Positions 24,101 through 38,600 are shown, counted from the stretch's first letter. The stretch: 64,000 nucleotides of DNA from Silene conica (GCA_029255685.2 CM055311.2:54581048-54645047), one strand, 5' to 3'. Numbers and translations are program-made. The notes: a model not told the origin generated them from the sequence alone.

Positions 24101-24572
24101 TACAAGAAGTTAACATCAAAATTATATAATAACGATAGTCATTTACATCAGATAAACGTCTAAGCATTTCAAAATACCAAGGTTATATTATCACATCACC
24201 CTTAACTATTGCTCAGCAATACACATCCATCCTCTAGGAATATCAATTAATCATCCAACTCGATCCACATTTCATATCTCACATATTCTTCTAACGCACG
24301 TTACTACTCACACACACATATTACTTGCCGCATCCTTCTCCTGCAAGAACGTTAGTACAATATAACTAGGTCTCTATATAGTCTACCCCACTCTTCAATT
24401 ACTCTCATAGGGTTCCCGAGACAGAACAGAAAGGGCCCAACTTTGGTGTGAGGGGGCCCCTAACTCATCCCGTTCCTTTTTGGGGCTCCTATTAGTTTCA
24501 TCTCGGGGTTCATTTTGTTAGACTCTTCCTACGTTCATTATTATTCATTTGTTTTAGGCCTGAGGATCGTTC

Positions 24573-24584
24573 GCTCTGATACCA
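24573..24584 (-). promoter_or_regulatory. LARD primer-binding site
   Basis: On the minus strand TGGTATCAGAGC, three bases from the LTR. It is a perfect tRNA-iMet-type site with the same spacing as in the chromovirus. Confidence 0.9.
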
Positions 24585-24587
24585 CTT

Positions 24588-25601
24588 TGTAACACCCCCA
24601 TTTATTCAAGAGCCTTTAGCAAGACATTCTCGAATAAATAGAGCCGTTACCATCTCGGAAAACCCGAGGTAGTGAATAACAAAGTAAAACAATACAAAGT
24701 ACTTTATATAAAACCGATAGAATTTAAACTTTGATGTTAAAACACTACGCATAGAAAAGGTACAACTGATTACATCTATGTATGTGATCTAATTCTAAGT
24801 GGGTCCAAGCCATGTCTCTCTCCATGCCCATGCTCCTAATCCAACTGTCTCTGACTTGTAAAATCTACTCCCCATTCCGGATCATCGTTGGTGTCACACG
24901 AATACACAGGGTCAACCATGAAGTTGAGTAGGTAAACAGATAACACATAGACAACAATAGAACTGTATCCTCCTCCATCTCCACATCATTCGATCATCCA
25001 CCACACCTCCACCATTCCATCACACCACACCTCCCATCTCATCACACCTCCCATCACATCACACCTCCCATGGCCATATCACAAGTCCCATATCACAAGA
25101 CCCATATCACAAGACCCATTTCTCATCTCCGTTCTCCACAATATGCAGTAATAAGCAATCAATCACAATATATCACAATTAAATATATCAATCAGATACT
25201 GAGTGTCCTCATGTCAGATCACAATCACAGTCATAGATATTCCCCTACCTGAAATAGCAGGAACGCAAATAATCCAAGGCTTGCTAGAAGTGTTCCTCGC
25301 GAAACCCGCTACCTAAACACATACACGTAACGAATAAATAACCCTTCCCGAACCCCTTAACGAACTACACTTACTATAAATAGAACCCTTCCATAAGTGG
25401 AAAGTTTCCAAAAATAGAAACCTTCCAAATATAGAAACTTTCCAAATATATAACTTTCCAAAAAAATATAACTTTCCAAAAATAGGACTCCCATGCCTCA
25501 AATAATTTCCCGACTCGCATATTTAAATAACACGACCCAAAACCTCATAGGAACGACAAAACACCAATAACAACAAAATAATAATAAACAATAATAATGA
25601 A

Positions 25602-25669
<68 letters not shown>

Positions 25670-26782
25670 GAATGATCAATAACAACCACACCATCGTACC
25701 CCACGGCCAAGGCCTACCGCAACAACCCGCAGCCCCCTTAAACAGACCTCTAACAGCCACCTAACACCTTCCCCACCACCGACAACCACCAAACCAGGCA
25801 CCCACTTCCACCGACTACCCCGACAACACACCATCAGGCCGTCGACAACCACTGGCGTCATGAACCAGTCCGTGAGATCAGACCTGGTCTACCGCCTGCA
25901 CCCCCTGCACTATACACACAGACCACTATCGACACCCCAGGCGCCACTGACAACCCATAAAACCACCACCCAGACACGCCCTGACACACATACAAGACAC
26001 CACGGTGGTACCACCGCGTCGACCTCCCCCGAGTCAACGGTGGTACCACCCCCAAAATTACCCACTGAACATGCCAAAACCGTACTGATGTGACCAGCGA
26101 CAACAAAACCCCCTTTCGACAACCACTACGACACCCTACACCCACCGTGACAACCTCCTGACTAACCTTCAACCACCAGCAGTACATAAGGACAAAACCA
26201 ACATAAAAACGACACCTTACCACTACTCGACAAAGCAATAAACATAGACCGACACAACACAGTGTAAACGAATGACAAACCCGTATACATACCTGGTTTC
26301 TGACTTAAAACGAGGGGTTAGGCAAGGCCAAAATAACCGTGAGAACCTTGCGTGGAGGCGGCTGTGCAATTAGGGTATAGGGTGGTGTAGAAGATCGGTC
26401 AGGCAAAGGGTGAGAGCTACTCTTATATGGCGGCAGAGATAGAGTGGCGTGAGAGTTTGTGAGGTTTTATTTTATGTTTGTAAAATCATAGGCTGATTGT
26501 TTGCACAGATTTCAAGGCCCATGACTCGAGTACAATCGATCCCTAGATCGATTCCCACCATCGTCATATACAACATTATTTGCTAGCATAATATAAAATA
26601 AATAAAACACTTAAAAACTAACAACACCTTTCTTATAAAAATAAAGCGCGGAATAAACGACCTCTAAAAATACGAGGTCGATAAATTAATCATCGATCTA
26701 AAACATTCAAATAATTATCACACGTCAAAGTTAGATAATATAACATATTAAAATAGAATACGATAAAATACGGAGTATTACA
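24588..26782 (-). repeat. Complete 5' LTR of the LARD
   Basis: 2195 bp, TGTAACACCCCCATTTATTC to GGAGTATTACA. It contains CATCACACCTCCCAT-type repeats (25020-25075), short TTTCCAAA repeats (25395-25490) and an (AAT)n microsatellite. Its first 20 bases equal those of the chromovirus LTR. Confidence 0.9.
25601..25665. repeat. (AAT)n microsatellite
   Basis: About 21 uninterrupted AAT units inside the LARD LTR; its position falls in the half missing from the left LTR. Confidence 0.95.
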
Positions 26783-27011
26783 CCCGTAATGTTCTAAGAT
26801 GATTTTAATGCGAAATAACTACCTGAAATTCAATTGTTTACGTACAAACATTAAAAAAAAAAAAAGAATAAAACAAGAGTAAAAAGTTGAATGAGGTTTG
26901 ATAACAGGAGAAAAAAATGAATAAAATAAGAATAAAAGTTTCTAAATAGGAAAGAGGAAACCTAAGTAATTCATTTTAGGAAATAAGGAAGAAAATATGG
27001 AGTAGAGGGAG
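26783..27011. repeat. AT-rich region ending in an orphan Stowaway-like terminus
   Basis: The sequence just left of GAGGGAGTA (27005-27013) closely resembles the right half of the MITE at 34979-35180 (AATAAGGAAGAAAATATGG and similar). No opposite terminus is present, so the left part was lost, possibly together with the LARD's flank. Confidence 0.5.
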
Positions 27012-27191
27012 TATTATTTTACAAACATTTAGCTCTAACATTTTGACCATCGTAATAACATTTTTTTGTCATATTACTAAATTTGAGTTATTTTTTTGAA
27101 TAAGAAATATTTTTCAACAAAAAATGTATTAAATAGTACTGTTTTAATTTCCATTTTAAAAAATGAGACCTACAAAAAGTTAACAAAATAA

Positions 27192-27478
27192 TGAGTCGTT
27201 TGGTTCGCTCTTCAGGAATGGAATGGATTGGAATGAGAAACCATAGTTGTATGAGGTTCTAACTCCATACCTTTGAAAATATGTTTGGTTCATTAGAAAA
27301 ATAAACGTAAAGGAATGGAGTTTGAATCCAGGGAGAGGAGGTGGGTATGGGATTCCAGGGGGTTGGGGTGGAATGAGAATCCCGATGATTCTAAATCCAT
27401 TCCAAAATGTCTCAACCAAACACTAGAATGCCTAGAATCCATTCCATTCCATTCCAATTCACCCAACCAAACACCCCC
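27192..27478. mobile_element. PIF/Harbinger-like MITE
   Basis: 287 bp with imperfect inverted termini (TGAGTCGTTTGGTT and, inverted, GGGGGTGTTTGGTT) and a TAA TSD (27189-27191, 27479-27481). The inner part is rich in GGAATGGAATGG. The 3-bp TWA target fits PIF/Harbinger. Confidence 0.75.
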
Positions 27479-27481
27479 TAA

Positions 27482-29360
27482 ATGATTTATAAAATTATGT
27501 GAAGTAGATAACATTCCATTAAAATAATAATCTAAAGAAATTCGTTATAGATATTGATGTTATCTACTAAAATGAGTAGAAAGAAAGAAATAGAGTATAA
27601 AATATGATATTTTTAAATCTATATGCTAAAAAATAAAGTATTTGTCATTTTGGATTAATTTAAAAAATATTTGTTGAAATGGTGTCCACGTAGGCTCGGG
27701 TTTTCAAAACCTGAAACACGGAACAAACACGCCATTAGAGGTGGCGTGTGTATTCAAACAGACACGCCAGGCGTGTCTTTTTTTTGCCTTGAAAACTGAA
27801 CAAATCTCCATTTGACTGAAACGTTATTCAGTTTTCCAATGGCATTTCCTACCCTTAACAATTCTTCTTCTTCAACCTTGCATAAATCAACATCAACATG
27901 TATAACAACTATTCATCTTGCTTTCATCGTCTTCAAATCACCATCATCAATCCGCCATTCATCACCATGATTATCATATATACTCCATCAAGCATCATCA
28001 TCACCCCTCCATCAATCACTCACCACGACAAAACCTACGAAATCACTTCATTCTCCATCATCAATCATGATAATTGAATCTCACTCGGTCACTCCATCAC
28101 CAACCCCATCATCACCATCATTAACAACCACGAATCCACGATCATCATCTATCGACATCATCATCAATTGTTCTCTCCGTCGGCTCCACGAAAACTGTCT
28201 CCCCCACTGGCGTAGAACACACACAAACTTGTGGTATGGATGGAGAAATAGCGGTTAATTTGTGGTGTTGGTCGCAGTCTGAACGGAATCCGAAACGAAC
28301 AAATGAAGTGAGATAAGCAAATACCAATTTAATGGTAGATTGTTCATTATACTCTTATTAATTTGCTATGGTGATAAAGGGAAAATTGTGGGCTTGGTTG
28401 TGAATTGCCTTAGGAAAGGAAATAAAGGGGTGAAGTGATAATTTGTTGCAGGGAGAACAAAGAAGAGTCATTGTTAAGATAACTACGTACTGGGTTGGCT
28501 TGGAATTCGTAATTAATAATATCAAAGAAAGCTGATTAATTATATACATATAAATAAATTTTGAATTATTTATGACACATGTCGGTATGACGGTATACAT
28601 GAGCTATCATATAGTTGTTCATTAAGATGATCAAGACTTACAATAGAATTTGTATACTTTTAATTACTCATTGCACCATTTTTAAAATATGTAACTCATA
28701 TATGAAATAAAGTTTTATATTACATATCGTACAATAAAAGCAAAACGTAAATAATCTGATGAGACGTGAGTAGTAAATGTATAGTTGGGTTAAAAAACGT
28801 ATTTTTAATTATATTTATTAAAGATGTTCATATAATAAATAACAGTTATTACGCACGATATCTTACACGAAGACATTCCAAAATTATTAAATGACCACTC
28901 ATTTACTATTTACTATATTAAATAAATACTTCGTAGTTGTTAAAATGTTTCGCATTCACGTGAATAGTCAGATGTCTTACAATAAATCGAAAATGTAGTC
29001 TAATAAATCACGACGCTCACATAAGTGTATATACCGACGAAGAGTAATTATTCCGACCCATATTTAATAACGATTAAACCATAAAAAAAATGTAGTCTAA
29101 AAAATTCTTGTAGGTATTCCGACCCGTAATTATTCCGACCCATATGTAAATCGAAAATGTAATCTAAAAATACCTGTATTTTTTTGTTCGGTGATTATGG
29201 ATTGGTAACTCTAGGATTTAGGCCGTGCTACAGAATTAATCTTCAGCCAAAACTGTCATTATTTATTGTTTCAATATATGGAATGAAATCTTGTGATTCC
29301 ATAGATTTAGTCCGTGAAATCTTGGAATAGTTATACCATTATACCATATCTTGAATGTTA
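27482..29360. other. Intergenic region upstream of SUC3
   Basis: AT-rich. It contains an inverted ACACGCC motif pair around 27728-27778 and a (CAT)n-rich stretch at 27885-28160. Short frames here have no recognisable protein features. I see no gene. Confidence 0.6.
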
Positions 29361-29411
29361 TTGGACAATAGCTCTAGGATGAATCTAATTGGACAATAGC
29401 TCTAGGATGTT
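29361..29411. repeat. Short direct duplication upstream of SUC3
   Basis: TTGGACAATAGCTCTAGGAT occurs twice in tandem, about 30 bp apart, roughly 270 bp before the start codon. Confidence 0.85.
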
Positions 29412-29451
29412 TTACAACGCGACACGTAGGACAAAGCTTTTTTCTAGTGAT

Positions 29452-29490
29452 GCCACGTCAGCACCTTGGCTTCTGCATTAGATAAATATA
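29452..29490 (+). promoter_or_regulatory. Candidate SUC3 core promoter elements
   Basis: GCCACGTCA (29452-29460), a bZIP-type ACGT core, is followed by the TATA-like GATAAATATA (29481-29490), about 175 bp before the ATG. Spacing suits a short 5' UTR. No transcript evidence is available. Confidence 0.4.
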
Positions 29491-29665
29491 CGATGATATG
29501 ATATGATGGCATCCTCTTTATTCCTATATTCCTTTCAAACCAATCCAATGAATTAAAATCTGTGTATCTTGGATCCAAAGCAAAGACAAGTCCCTAACAA
29601 AATCATCCATCTTTCATTTATTAATATTAATGATCATTAATATCTAAACTAACCTTGAGTCAACC

Positions 29666-32600
29666 ATGGCGGAGAAGCCTGACTCAGTGACGGCGATCCG
29701 AGTCCCCTATAAGAACCTGAAGCGCGTGGTTGAAGTCGAAATGATCGGTTTTAACGACGATTCCAGTGTTTCTAATGGTGGCGGCGGTGTTTGTAGATCG
29801 GAGGATGCTAGACTGTTGACGTTGATACTTAGTTGTACCGTTGCTGCCGGCGTTCAGTTTGGCTGGGCGCTTCAGCTTTCTCTTCTCACCCCTTACATTC
29901 AGGTTCTTATTATGAGTTTTCTAATACAATTGTATTGTTGTTGAAACTATAGAAAGTCCAGTTTGGTGGATTCAGATATTGTTTTGTAATTAGGTTAGAA
30001 TTGCTCGGATTCTATGGAGTTTAATTGTTGAAATGGCCAAGGACAATAGTTATTGATTGCAAGTTTCCATTGAGAAAGTAGAAACTATGGACTATAAGGT
30101 TTCGATCCGAAAATAGATGCTATCTCCGCCGATAATGTAAAACTGTTTAGTGTATGTTGTAATTATGGAATGCTGTTCGACAATAGCTTCTCTTGCCATG
30201 GTGTATGCTGTTTGAATCGAACGAAATAGTGGAGTCGTCACTACTAACCATTGCAATGTTGATGAGATAGTCAGGACTGTAATCTATCTGTGTAGCCATC
30301 TTGTTATATTCTGGTACTAACTTAGAACCAATTGCACGGAAATGCACAATTCGTTTTTTGGAATTTGAGACTTAGGCCCTGTTCTTTTCGCCTGAAACGA
30401 GCTGAATTGAATAAATTGGAGTAGAGCTTAATTGAACGAAATTGTGTGGAACTAAGGTGGAGTGAATTTAGTTGAATTAAAAGTTACTTTTGTGAAAAGA
30501 TTAATTGAAAATAATTGATTGAACGTAAATAAAACTTAACGGAATACAACCAACCTGTGATGCTCGGACTCGGACTCGGACTCGAGTATCCAAATTGGAC
30601 ACGGATCCGAGTGTCCGACCCTTGAAGTCTTAAAATCAAGGACTCGGATACGAGTATCCGTGAATTATTTTGGACTTGGCATTTTTCTGAAATACTAAAA
30701 ATATCTAAACATATTTAAAGCCTAGTGTAAAATTGTTAAAAAGGAAAAAAAGAAAAACATTAACCATGGGTAGACTCCCTACCAATTTACCTATTCTTTT
30801 ATGTAAATAAATATTAAATAAAACAATAACACCTAGTGACCTAGGTACCCGTTAACCAATTTAAGGCAACCATTCACTTCGTCTTCTTCATCTTCAATCT
30901 CCATATCTTCTTCAAAATAATACTTTTCTGGTCATCTTTAACTTCCCATATCTTTTTTCTTCCAAAAAATTGTTACTGTGTCTCTATTAGTATTATTATT
31001 ATTCAATGGTCTCTCCTCAAAACAGCTTTATTTGAATTCCGCAACTTCCCGAAATATCTAATCTTCATCTTCTAGCTCAACAACTCAACCAAAAATAGAA
31101 GGGTCCAATTTCTAACTGAAGGGTCGGACACGGTATCCATGTCCGTATCCGTGTCCGTGTCGGGTCCGCCGGACACTCGGGGGTATTCGAAGAGTCCGAG
31201 CATCACAGCAACCAACCAAAATTGAAAGGAGCTGAAATTAAGCTAGAAAGAACAGAGTCTTAGAGTACTATTTGGTGTCGCCTTTTATCTTTATTTATAA
31301 GTTCCAATTTTCCGTTGCCAGACTATTATGTTTTTCCCTTACTATCGATTATTTTTGTCATATTTCAATTTGAGAACAATAATTGTTACATATCCGAAAA
31401 TAGGCTGACCTGAGACCCGAAATTGACCCAAACTACATCACCCAAATATGACCCAAAATCCGAATTCATCTGACTCGTCCCAAAAAATTTCTGAACTAAT
31501 TTGACCCGTAATTGATCCAACCCGAAGTGGTATAATCTGAAACCACCCAACTCGAAAATAACTTGTAGAAACAAAAACTCTAAGGAACAAAATGCATAGG
31601 AATAATTTAGATTTTGAATATCAGTCTAAATTTATTAAATATTTCACGGATAGGCTAAATATTCCCTATTTTGTATACATGAGAATATTTTTCCAAGATT
31701 TTCCAAAATCGATATTACATCACGGGAACTTGGGCGGGAAAATTTTTAATGTGAGAGTGACACGTGTCCAATTCATGTGTAGTGGTTCTTCTTATACACT
31801 TTTATATAGATTTTTGCTGATTTGCTGTCGTCCAAGAGGAAGTTGCCATATTGGCTAATGCTCAAATCGTCACTACTAACCAACTGATTATTTTTTGCTA
31901 AAAAAACCAAACATAAATGGCCAGTTTTCAAGATGCATGTATGACTCTCATGAAATATCATTTTCTCTTTAAATTTAATCCTCTTGTGATTTTTTCTTCA
32001 CATATTTACTATGGTAGATAAACTCCCAGACCAAATTTTCCATTTTAGACTCTAGTGATGCTGGATGAGACCTTTAGATATAAATATTTTAAAACTATAA
32101 ATTTGTCTTCAAAAACAGGCCACGTTGATTCTATGAGGCGTGTGTGCCTTCCTCTTGCGCCTCGTATCTTGTTCTCATCACCATGGACCTCCATCGCCTA
32201 GGTGCGCCTCACGTCTTTTAAAACTAACAATTGAACTAAAGAAAATCAGCGTGTGAATTGTGACTTGTGAGTTGTGACGTTTTGTTTGTAGTGATATTTG
32301 TTTGTTTCATCAGTGACTACTTTTTGTATTTCAATTTGCTTTCGCAGCTCATTTTCAACGTTGTACTCAACCTTGCTGTTTTGACTATCTGTTGCAGACG
32401 CTAGGAATAGGACATGCATTTTCTTCCTTTATTTGGCTTTGTGGTCCTATCACAGGACTTGTGGTAAGTAATAAATCATTAAAGCACGGCTCCCTTGAAT
32501 AATGGTGGAGACTTGAGTAGGTCTGATTCAAAATTTACATTGTATTTGTTGCAGGTTCAACCATGTGTAGGTATTTGGAGTGACAAATGCACTTCAAAAT

Positions 32601-35600
32601 ACGGCAGAAGACGACCTTTTATTCTTGCTGGATCTCTCATGATATCTATAGCTGTGAGAACACATAGATCTTGCTATTTCTATTTAAATTATTTTCTGGA
32701 CTATTACGTAAATGCTGAGGTGAAATCTTGTACTTTAGGTGATAATAATAGGCTTTTCTGCAGACATCGGATATTTATTAGGGGACACAAAAGAACATTG
32801 CAGGTATCTACCGCTTTTAACCGTTCATCTAATCTGCTTTTCATCCAAGTTACTTCCAATTTGCTTACTTTTGTTGACAGCACATTCAAAGGTACTCGAA
32901 CAAGGGCTGCCTTCGTGTTTGTTGTTGGTTTTTGGATGTTAGATCTTGCAAATAATACTGTACAGGTTAGTATTCCGATCGATAGTTTTGATCAAGACCT
33001 GCATCATGTATGTTGTTAGTCGTTCAACTCTGATGGATTTAATGTTAAATTTTGGTTTCTGCAGGGACCAGCGAGAGCTCTTTTGGCTGATTTGGCAGGT
33101 ACCATTTGGTGTTTTTGGTATGCCAATCATGTTTTTTACACGAATGTGTGCCGTACTGACTAGCTAATGTTCACCAACATTTGGAATGTAGGACCTGACC
33201 AACGGAATGCTGCAAATGCTGTTTTTGCCTCGTGGATGGCTGTTGGAAATATCTTAGGGTTCTCAGCTGGTGCTAGTGGGAATTGGCACAAGTAAGATAT
33301 TTGATACAAAAAGACTCAATGCTTTCAGATAAACGTTGGTTTAAATAAATATAGTCCAAAATATTGGGAATGATTTTCAGTTGTTAACCATTGACATATC
33401 AATGCGTTACCATTCCTACAAAGACCCTTTGACCCTCCTTTCGGTTCACTCAAAAATGAAAACAATATTACTCGTAATCGAAGTCCATTGCTTTTGCTAA
33501 TCATGAAATTAAGTCCTCAAGTTTCAATTGGAGTGATTAGGCCTCCTAAGTTAGATAAAAAGTGAAATTCAACCCGTTGCCCAAAATATCGTGAAAAATT
33601 GAATATCTCATATCACAAAATACAAATATCTAGCTTAAAACATAATTAAACTTTGGAAAACAATACAAATAACAAAATTAGAATAATTTCTTGTAGAGAA
33701 AAGAAATTGTTTGGACAAAATGATAAAAGTTTAGAAAAAATAAACAATTATAAAACAGAACAAAATATAAAAAAAATATATTTTTAGCTTGCAATACTTT
33801 CAAAAACGTTTTAATAGGAACATCATTAATTTTTGCCAAAATATTCTTAAGTACAAAATAAAAATTTAATCAACTACTCAAAAATAAGGTATATTGTTGT
33901 TATTGTTATTGTTATTGTTATTGTTGGTGTCGGCGTCCGCGTCCGTCATGATGATGATGATTATTTGGTATTTTCAAGATTTTGGCATTTTCTTTCCGAC
34001 TTCTTTATACTTTTCTTAAGAATTGTTAGGAAATTTAGAAAATAAACATTTTATTTACGATCTAATTCTTTTTTTAAATTTCTTATAATAATTCCTATGT
34101 TTTATACTCGTATCTATTTCAAATATTTATATTTTATTTACTCCCTCTGTTCACTTAACTCCATACGTTTTCATTTCTGGGATGTTGATTTTAATTCCAT
34201 ACATTTCTATTTTAGATAACTTTTACTATTTCAAAATACCAAATACCCTTATATTTTCTCATGCATAAAAATTCAATCCACTATAAATAAGGGCAGTTTA
34301 GTATAATCACTTTTCGACCCTTTCTTTTTCTACTTTTTCATTGTTTGTACTTTAATCACTTTTCTTAAATCTTTCGTAAAAAACAAACGTACGGAATTCA
34401 AGTGAATGGAAGGAGTCTTATTTAATTTTTTTCTTCAAAATCATCATTTTTCAAAAATAAATTTAAAAATAATTCTATATTTCCCCCCCTAAATATAATT
34501 ATGTTTTAGGTTGAATATATGTATTTGTAGTATGAGATATTCAATTCCTCATGAGATTTTGGATGATGGGTTGAATTTCATTTTTTTTTCAAACTTAAGG
34601 GGCTTTATTAGTTTATTACTCCAATTGGAACTTAAGGTGTTTAATCTCACGATTAGATAAACTAAAGGGGTTTACTCACCACTTTCACGTATTTCGCTTT
34701 GTTGAATGAAATATTGCCTTTGAGATTCAGTCATAAATTACAATTTCTTTTATTGCTACGGGTGATTTTGGTACTTTTGTCTCAGGCCTAAACCTCCGCA
34801 CCCCTCCCCTTGCTGCTAAATACAAATGAATATCTGGAACTTTTTAAAGGAGGTATCTTGTGAGGTCAGAGTGGGTGTTGTACACCTCTTCTGGACTTTC
34901 TAATTTTCAAGGTGGTTAGTTGGTTACTTAGAACTTAGAACCTACTATTGCTGCTCTTGTTAATCCCATAATATTTTACTCTCTTTTATTCACTATTTTC
35001 TTCCCCCTTTCTTTTTGCACAAGAAATAAGGAAATAAATTTGGACCACACAAAACACACTACCCCATATGCAAATGAATTTGGACCACACAAATCTTCCA
35101 AAAAAGGAAATAGGGAAGAGGGAAGAAACCTAAATAATTCGATTAAGGAAATAAGGAAGAAAATGGTGAATTGGAGGGAGTATAATTTATTATGATTTTA
35201 ATGTACGCTCATTTGCAGATGGTTCCCTTTCCTGATTAACCGAGCTTGTTGCGAGGCCTGTGGAAACTTGAAAGCAGCATTTCTGGTTGCAGTGGTAGGG
35301 AACCTTATATATGAGCATTTCTGTCTGTAAATGTCTACCATATTCTAAAAATTTGGTTACAACCTTATATTGATATGTTATCTATTCAGTTGACTAAATC
35401 TTATCTTTGTTGACTTGTTCATCTGAGTTAGAGATTTTTCATCTGTAATCAACAATACCTGATTTCTGCTGTATTACACCAGGAAATGGAATCAAAGAAA
35501 CATCATGATTTGATATCTTTATGCTTAACATTGTTTGATTGACAAATGTTAGTAATAGTGTTAAAAACTTCTGTTTTTTTATTTTCAATTCATAATAATT

Positions 35601-38600
35601 GCTTAGACTGTGGAAAGTCAGGACTCCGGATTCTAGAAAGCTATGGAATAAGGCGGTATAGGTTCTGATAAATCCTGACTTTTCTGTGTTATTCTGATTT
35701 TTATATCCTATCATCTGACTCTTCCCCTCTGTTGCAGGTTATAAAATTTCGACAACTCATTATTGTTTTTTCTTACTGTTTTTTTTTTGAAAAATAGTTT
35801 GTACTTTGTAGTTTGTTATGTTCCTATTCGTGAGTGTTTCGTTCCTCTCTCGTTGGTTGTTTGCAACATCATTTTGAAACTCTCATCTTTCATCATAATA
35901 ATCTAGCATGCAAGCATATTCTCTTATCATAATCATTGTTTAGATTCAGAAACCTTTATCTGATATTTTGCAGTTCTTCTTGACATTGTGTACATCTGTG
36001 ACACTTTACTTTGCCAAGGAGATTCCCTTGGAGGCGAACGTACCACAAAGGCTATCAGATTCTTCACCTCTACTTGACGATCCTGAACGGCTTTCCATGG
36101 ATAGTTCCAAATCAACGAGGAAAGAGAGTAGTCCCCTGTCATACTCTGAGAATGTGCGAAGGGTGGAAAACCATTTGGGCTCTGAGGAGGCCAGAAATGA
36201 AGATCATATGGACGAAGATTTGAATGATGGACCTGGATCTGTTATGGTCAAGTTGTTGACCAGCTTAAGACAGTTACCCTCTGCAATGCATTCAGTGCTT
36301 ATTGTAACAGCTCTCACTTGGGTACTTCTTTTCTCTCTTTTTTCTTTTTCATTTTGTCTTTTACTATGTGGATGGGCGGTGATGAAAATATTAATATGAT
36401 CTTGCCTGCTTATGCAAGCAGGGAACCTGTGAGGCTGTGACTTAATACCCTTAATTCTTGTCAATGAGTGAGACAGTTTCATTAAGTTGTTCATAACTCA
36501 CTTGATCCAAATAATCCAAAACTTGGAACTACCAGGAATTGAATCCTGGACTGGTTCCTAACATGACGTTTTCTTATTCTCATTTTAGTAGGATCTAACC
36601 CGTGACCTTCCCCTCTTCCCTCACCTTCGACTTTGACTTTGTCTTGCAAGTTGCATCCCTACATAATATCTCAAAATGAATATTGTGTCGCTAGTTGCAG
36701 TAGGCGATTACTCCTTCACAATATAAAAAGCACTAACAACTTAGTTCCATATTGGTTTTTATGAAGATGCAAAATAAACCATTTTCTGTTAATCATCTGG
36801 TGATCATTGCCCACAAATAGTAGCATATTGGCCTGCCTTTCTTTGCGATCCAAAGGTAAAAGGGATGTCCACTGATTTCTTATTTTTTTATATGAGTACT
36901 GAATGGTTGAATTGTGTTTCTTATCTTGTCCTACTGTGTTTATCCTTTCAGTTTTGTTGTTATCAAGCTTCTACGGATCTTTTTATGTCTTATTAACGCA
37001 AACACCATAATCATTTACTGAAATTTGTTAGACGATAGGACACAAGTTTTGTCTAGAGTATTGAATAATTCGTGTTCTATGTTTGGAGGAGCTTTGCTTC
37101 TGTTTTCTGAAGTAAGTCTTAGTTTAGAAAAGTGCGCCTGAGTCGTGCTTGATCCCTTCGTGAGGTCCTAGCCAAAACGTCTTGGTGCACAGCTTAAATT
37201 TAAGGCGCTTTTAGCGTTGCACACCACTATGCAATTTCCAAATTTTCTTCTTCTTCATCCAGCGCTTATACTATGGCGTTCTTTTTAGCACATTATTCCT
37301 ATTCTTCTACCCCTTACATGTTATCCCTCTTCAAAATCCAAAAAACGTTATTATTGCAGAATATTTGTTTTTGGAAATGTAAATTTGTTTGTTATATGTG
37401 CACCTTTGCCTTGCGCCTTCTGCTTCGTTGACATAGGCTCTCGTTGCATTAGGGCGCATCACACCTTGAACAACTAAGAATAGATGATGTGTATGTTGAC
37501 ATGCCGTTGACTGTAAATACTACTCTGGTGGCTATTATTTTTATTGGTGAATATTTTTAATTTATATAACAACCTTGGATATGTGGTTTTGTTTCTGCAC
37601 CTTTTTTTCTTTTTCTGTTTCTATATCTGACATAATAAAGTGGCATACAGCTTTCCTGGTTTCCTTTTTTGCTGTTTGATACTGATTGGATGGGAAGAGA
37701 AGTCTATCATGGAAACCCGATTGGGAATGACACTGAAATAATTCTGTATGATCGTGGTGTCCGAGCAGGTGCTGTTGGGCTGCTGTTGAATTCGGTAAGA
37801 GCTCAAAATTTTAAATGCTTCTCCTTTTATTAGATGACTTTATCCATATATTTTGCTAGATTTTCTCCCGTGCCGGTCTTATCGCTTGCTTTAAGAAATA
37901 TAAATGTCATTTTTGCTTTTGGATTAAGTTGTCATTGTTTTTTTAAACCTCTTCAGGTCGTCCTTGGTGTTAGCTCTTTTCTCATTGAACCTATGTGCCG
38001 GAAATTGGGAACCAGAGCGGTGTGGGCTTTGAGCAACTTTGTTGTGTTTGTCGCAATGGCATGCATCGCTGTGATCAGCTTGGTTTCACTCAAAAACTAT
38101 AAAGATAATTCGTCAACAAAGACTGCAGCGCTGGTTGTTTTTGCCATTCTGGGTTTCCCTCTCTCTGTAAGGACCTGTTCCCCCTGGATTGTTGGGTACA
38201 TATCTTTGTAAATCCTGTCTATTAACTTTGTTGTGAAATGCTTCCTGCATTCCAGATAACGTATAGTGTACCCTATTCTGTCACTGCTGAGGTGACTGCA
38301 GAATCAGGTGGCGGTCAAGGTATGTATGACGTCTTTCTCTTTTTTAAGCCATTCACTGACCTGATGCTTCATTTTATGATTTATATCCTAAGACAATAAC
38401 GTTTATGTAGGTTTGGCACTTGGAGTTCTTAATCTTGCGGTGGTTGTTCCCCAGGTAACTTGTGCTATTTTTTCTCTGCCTCTGTCAGTATATCTGAATT
38501 GCTAATAAAATTGTACTGTATGGGTGATTGTTTGATGGCTTGTTTTAACACGTCCTTATACCCTTATATACTAGCCTATATGCTATAGTTGTACAGCTTT

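Larger units (their letters stand above)
20760..24587 (-). other. LARD internal region, no coding capacity
   Basis: 3.8 kb, AT-rich, without any ORF of 60 codons on either strand. The only recognisable parts are three hairpin modules at the left end and, at the right end, a leader block matching the chromovirus leader. No trace of gag or pol was recognised by eye. Confidence 0.8.
19757..26782 (-). mobile_element. Non-autonomous LTR retrotransposon (LARD type), left LTR truncated
   Basis: It has a complete right LTR (24588-26782), a tRNA-iMet-type primer site next to it, a 3.8-kb internal region with no coding capacity, a polypurine tract and half of the left LTR. Leader, LTR termini (TGTAACACCCCC ... 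ATTACA) and 3' hairpins resemble the chromovirus at 568-13655, so it is probably mobilised by a related autonomous element. The missing left 1.19 kb of the left LTR and the absence of a matching TSD (CCCGT follows the right LTR) point to a deletion after insertion. Confidence 0.88.
33481..34670. mobile_element. Long-TIR element in SUC3 intron 7
   Basis: About 150 bp at each end are imperfect inverted repeats: CTAATCATGAAATTAAG, GGTTGAATTTCA and TTGAATATCTCAT on one side match the reverse complement of the other. Mutator-like by its long termini. Exact ends and TSD were not resolved. A Stowaway-like MITE (34141-34416) is nested inside. Confidence 0.55.

Noticed and set aside
28067-28258. 63-codon frame upstream of SUC3
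   Set aside because: Derived from a CAT-rich low-complexity stretch; no family features or promoter context.
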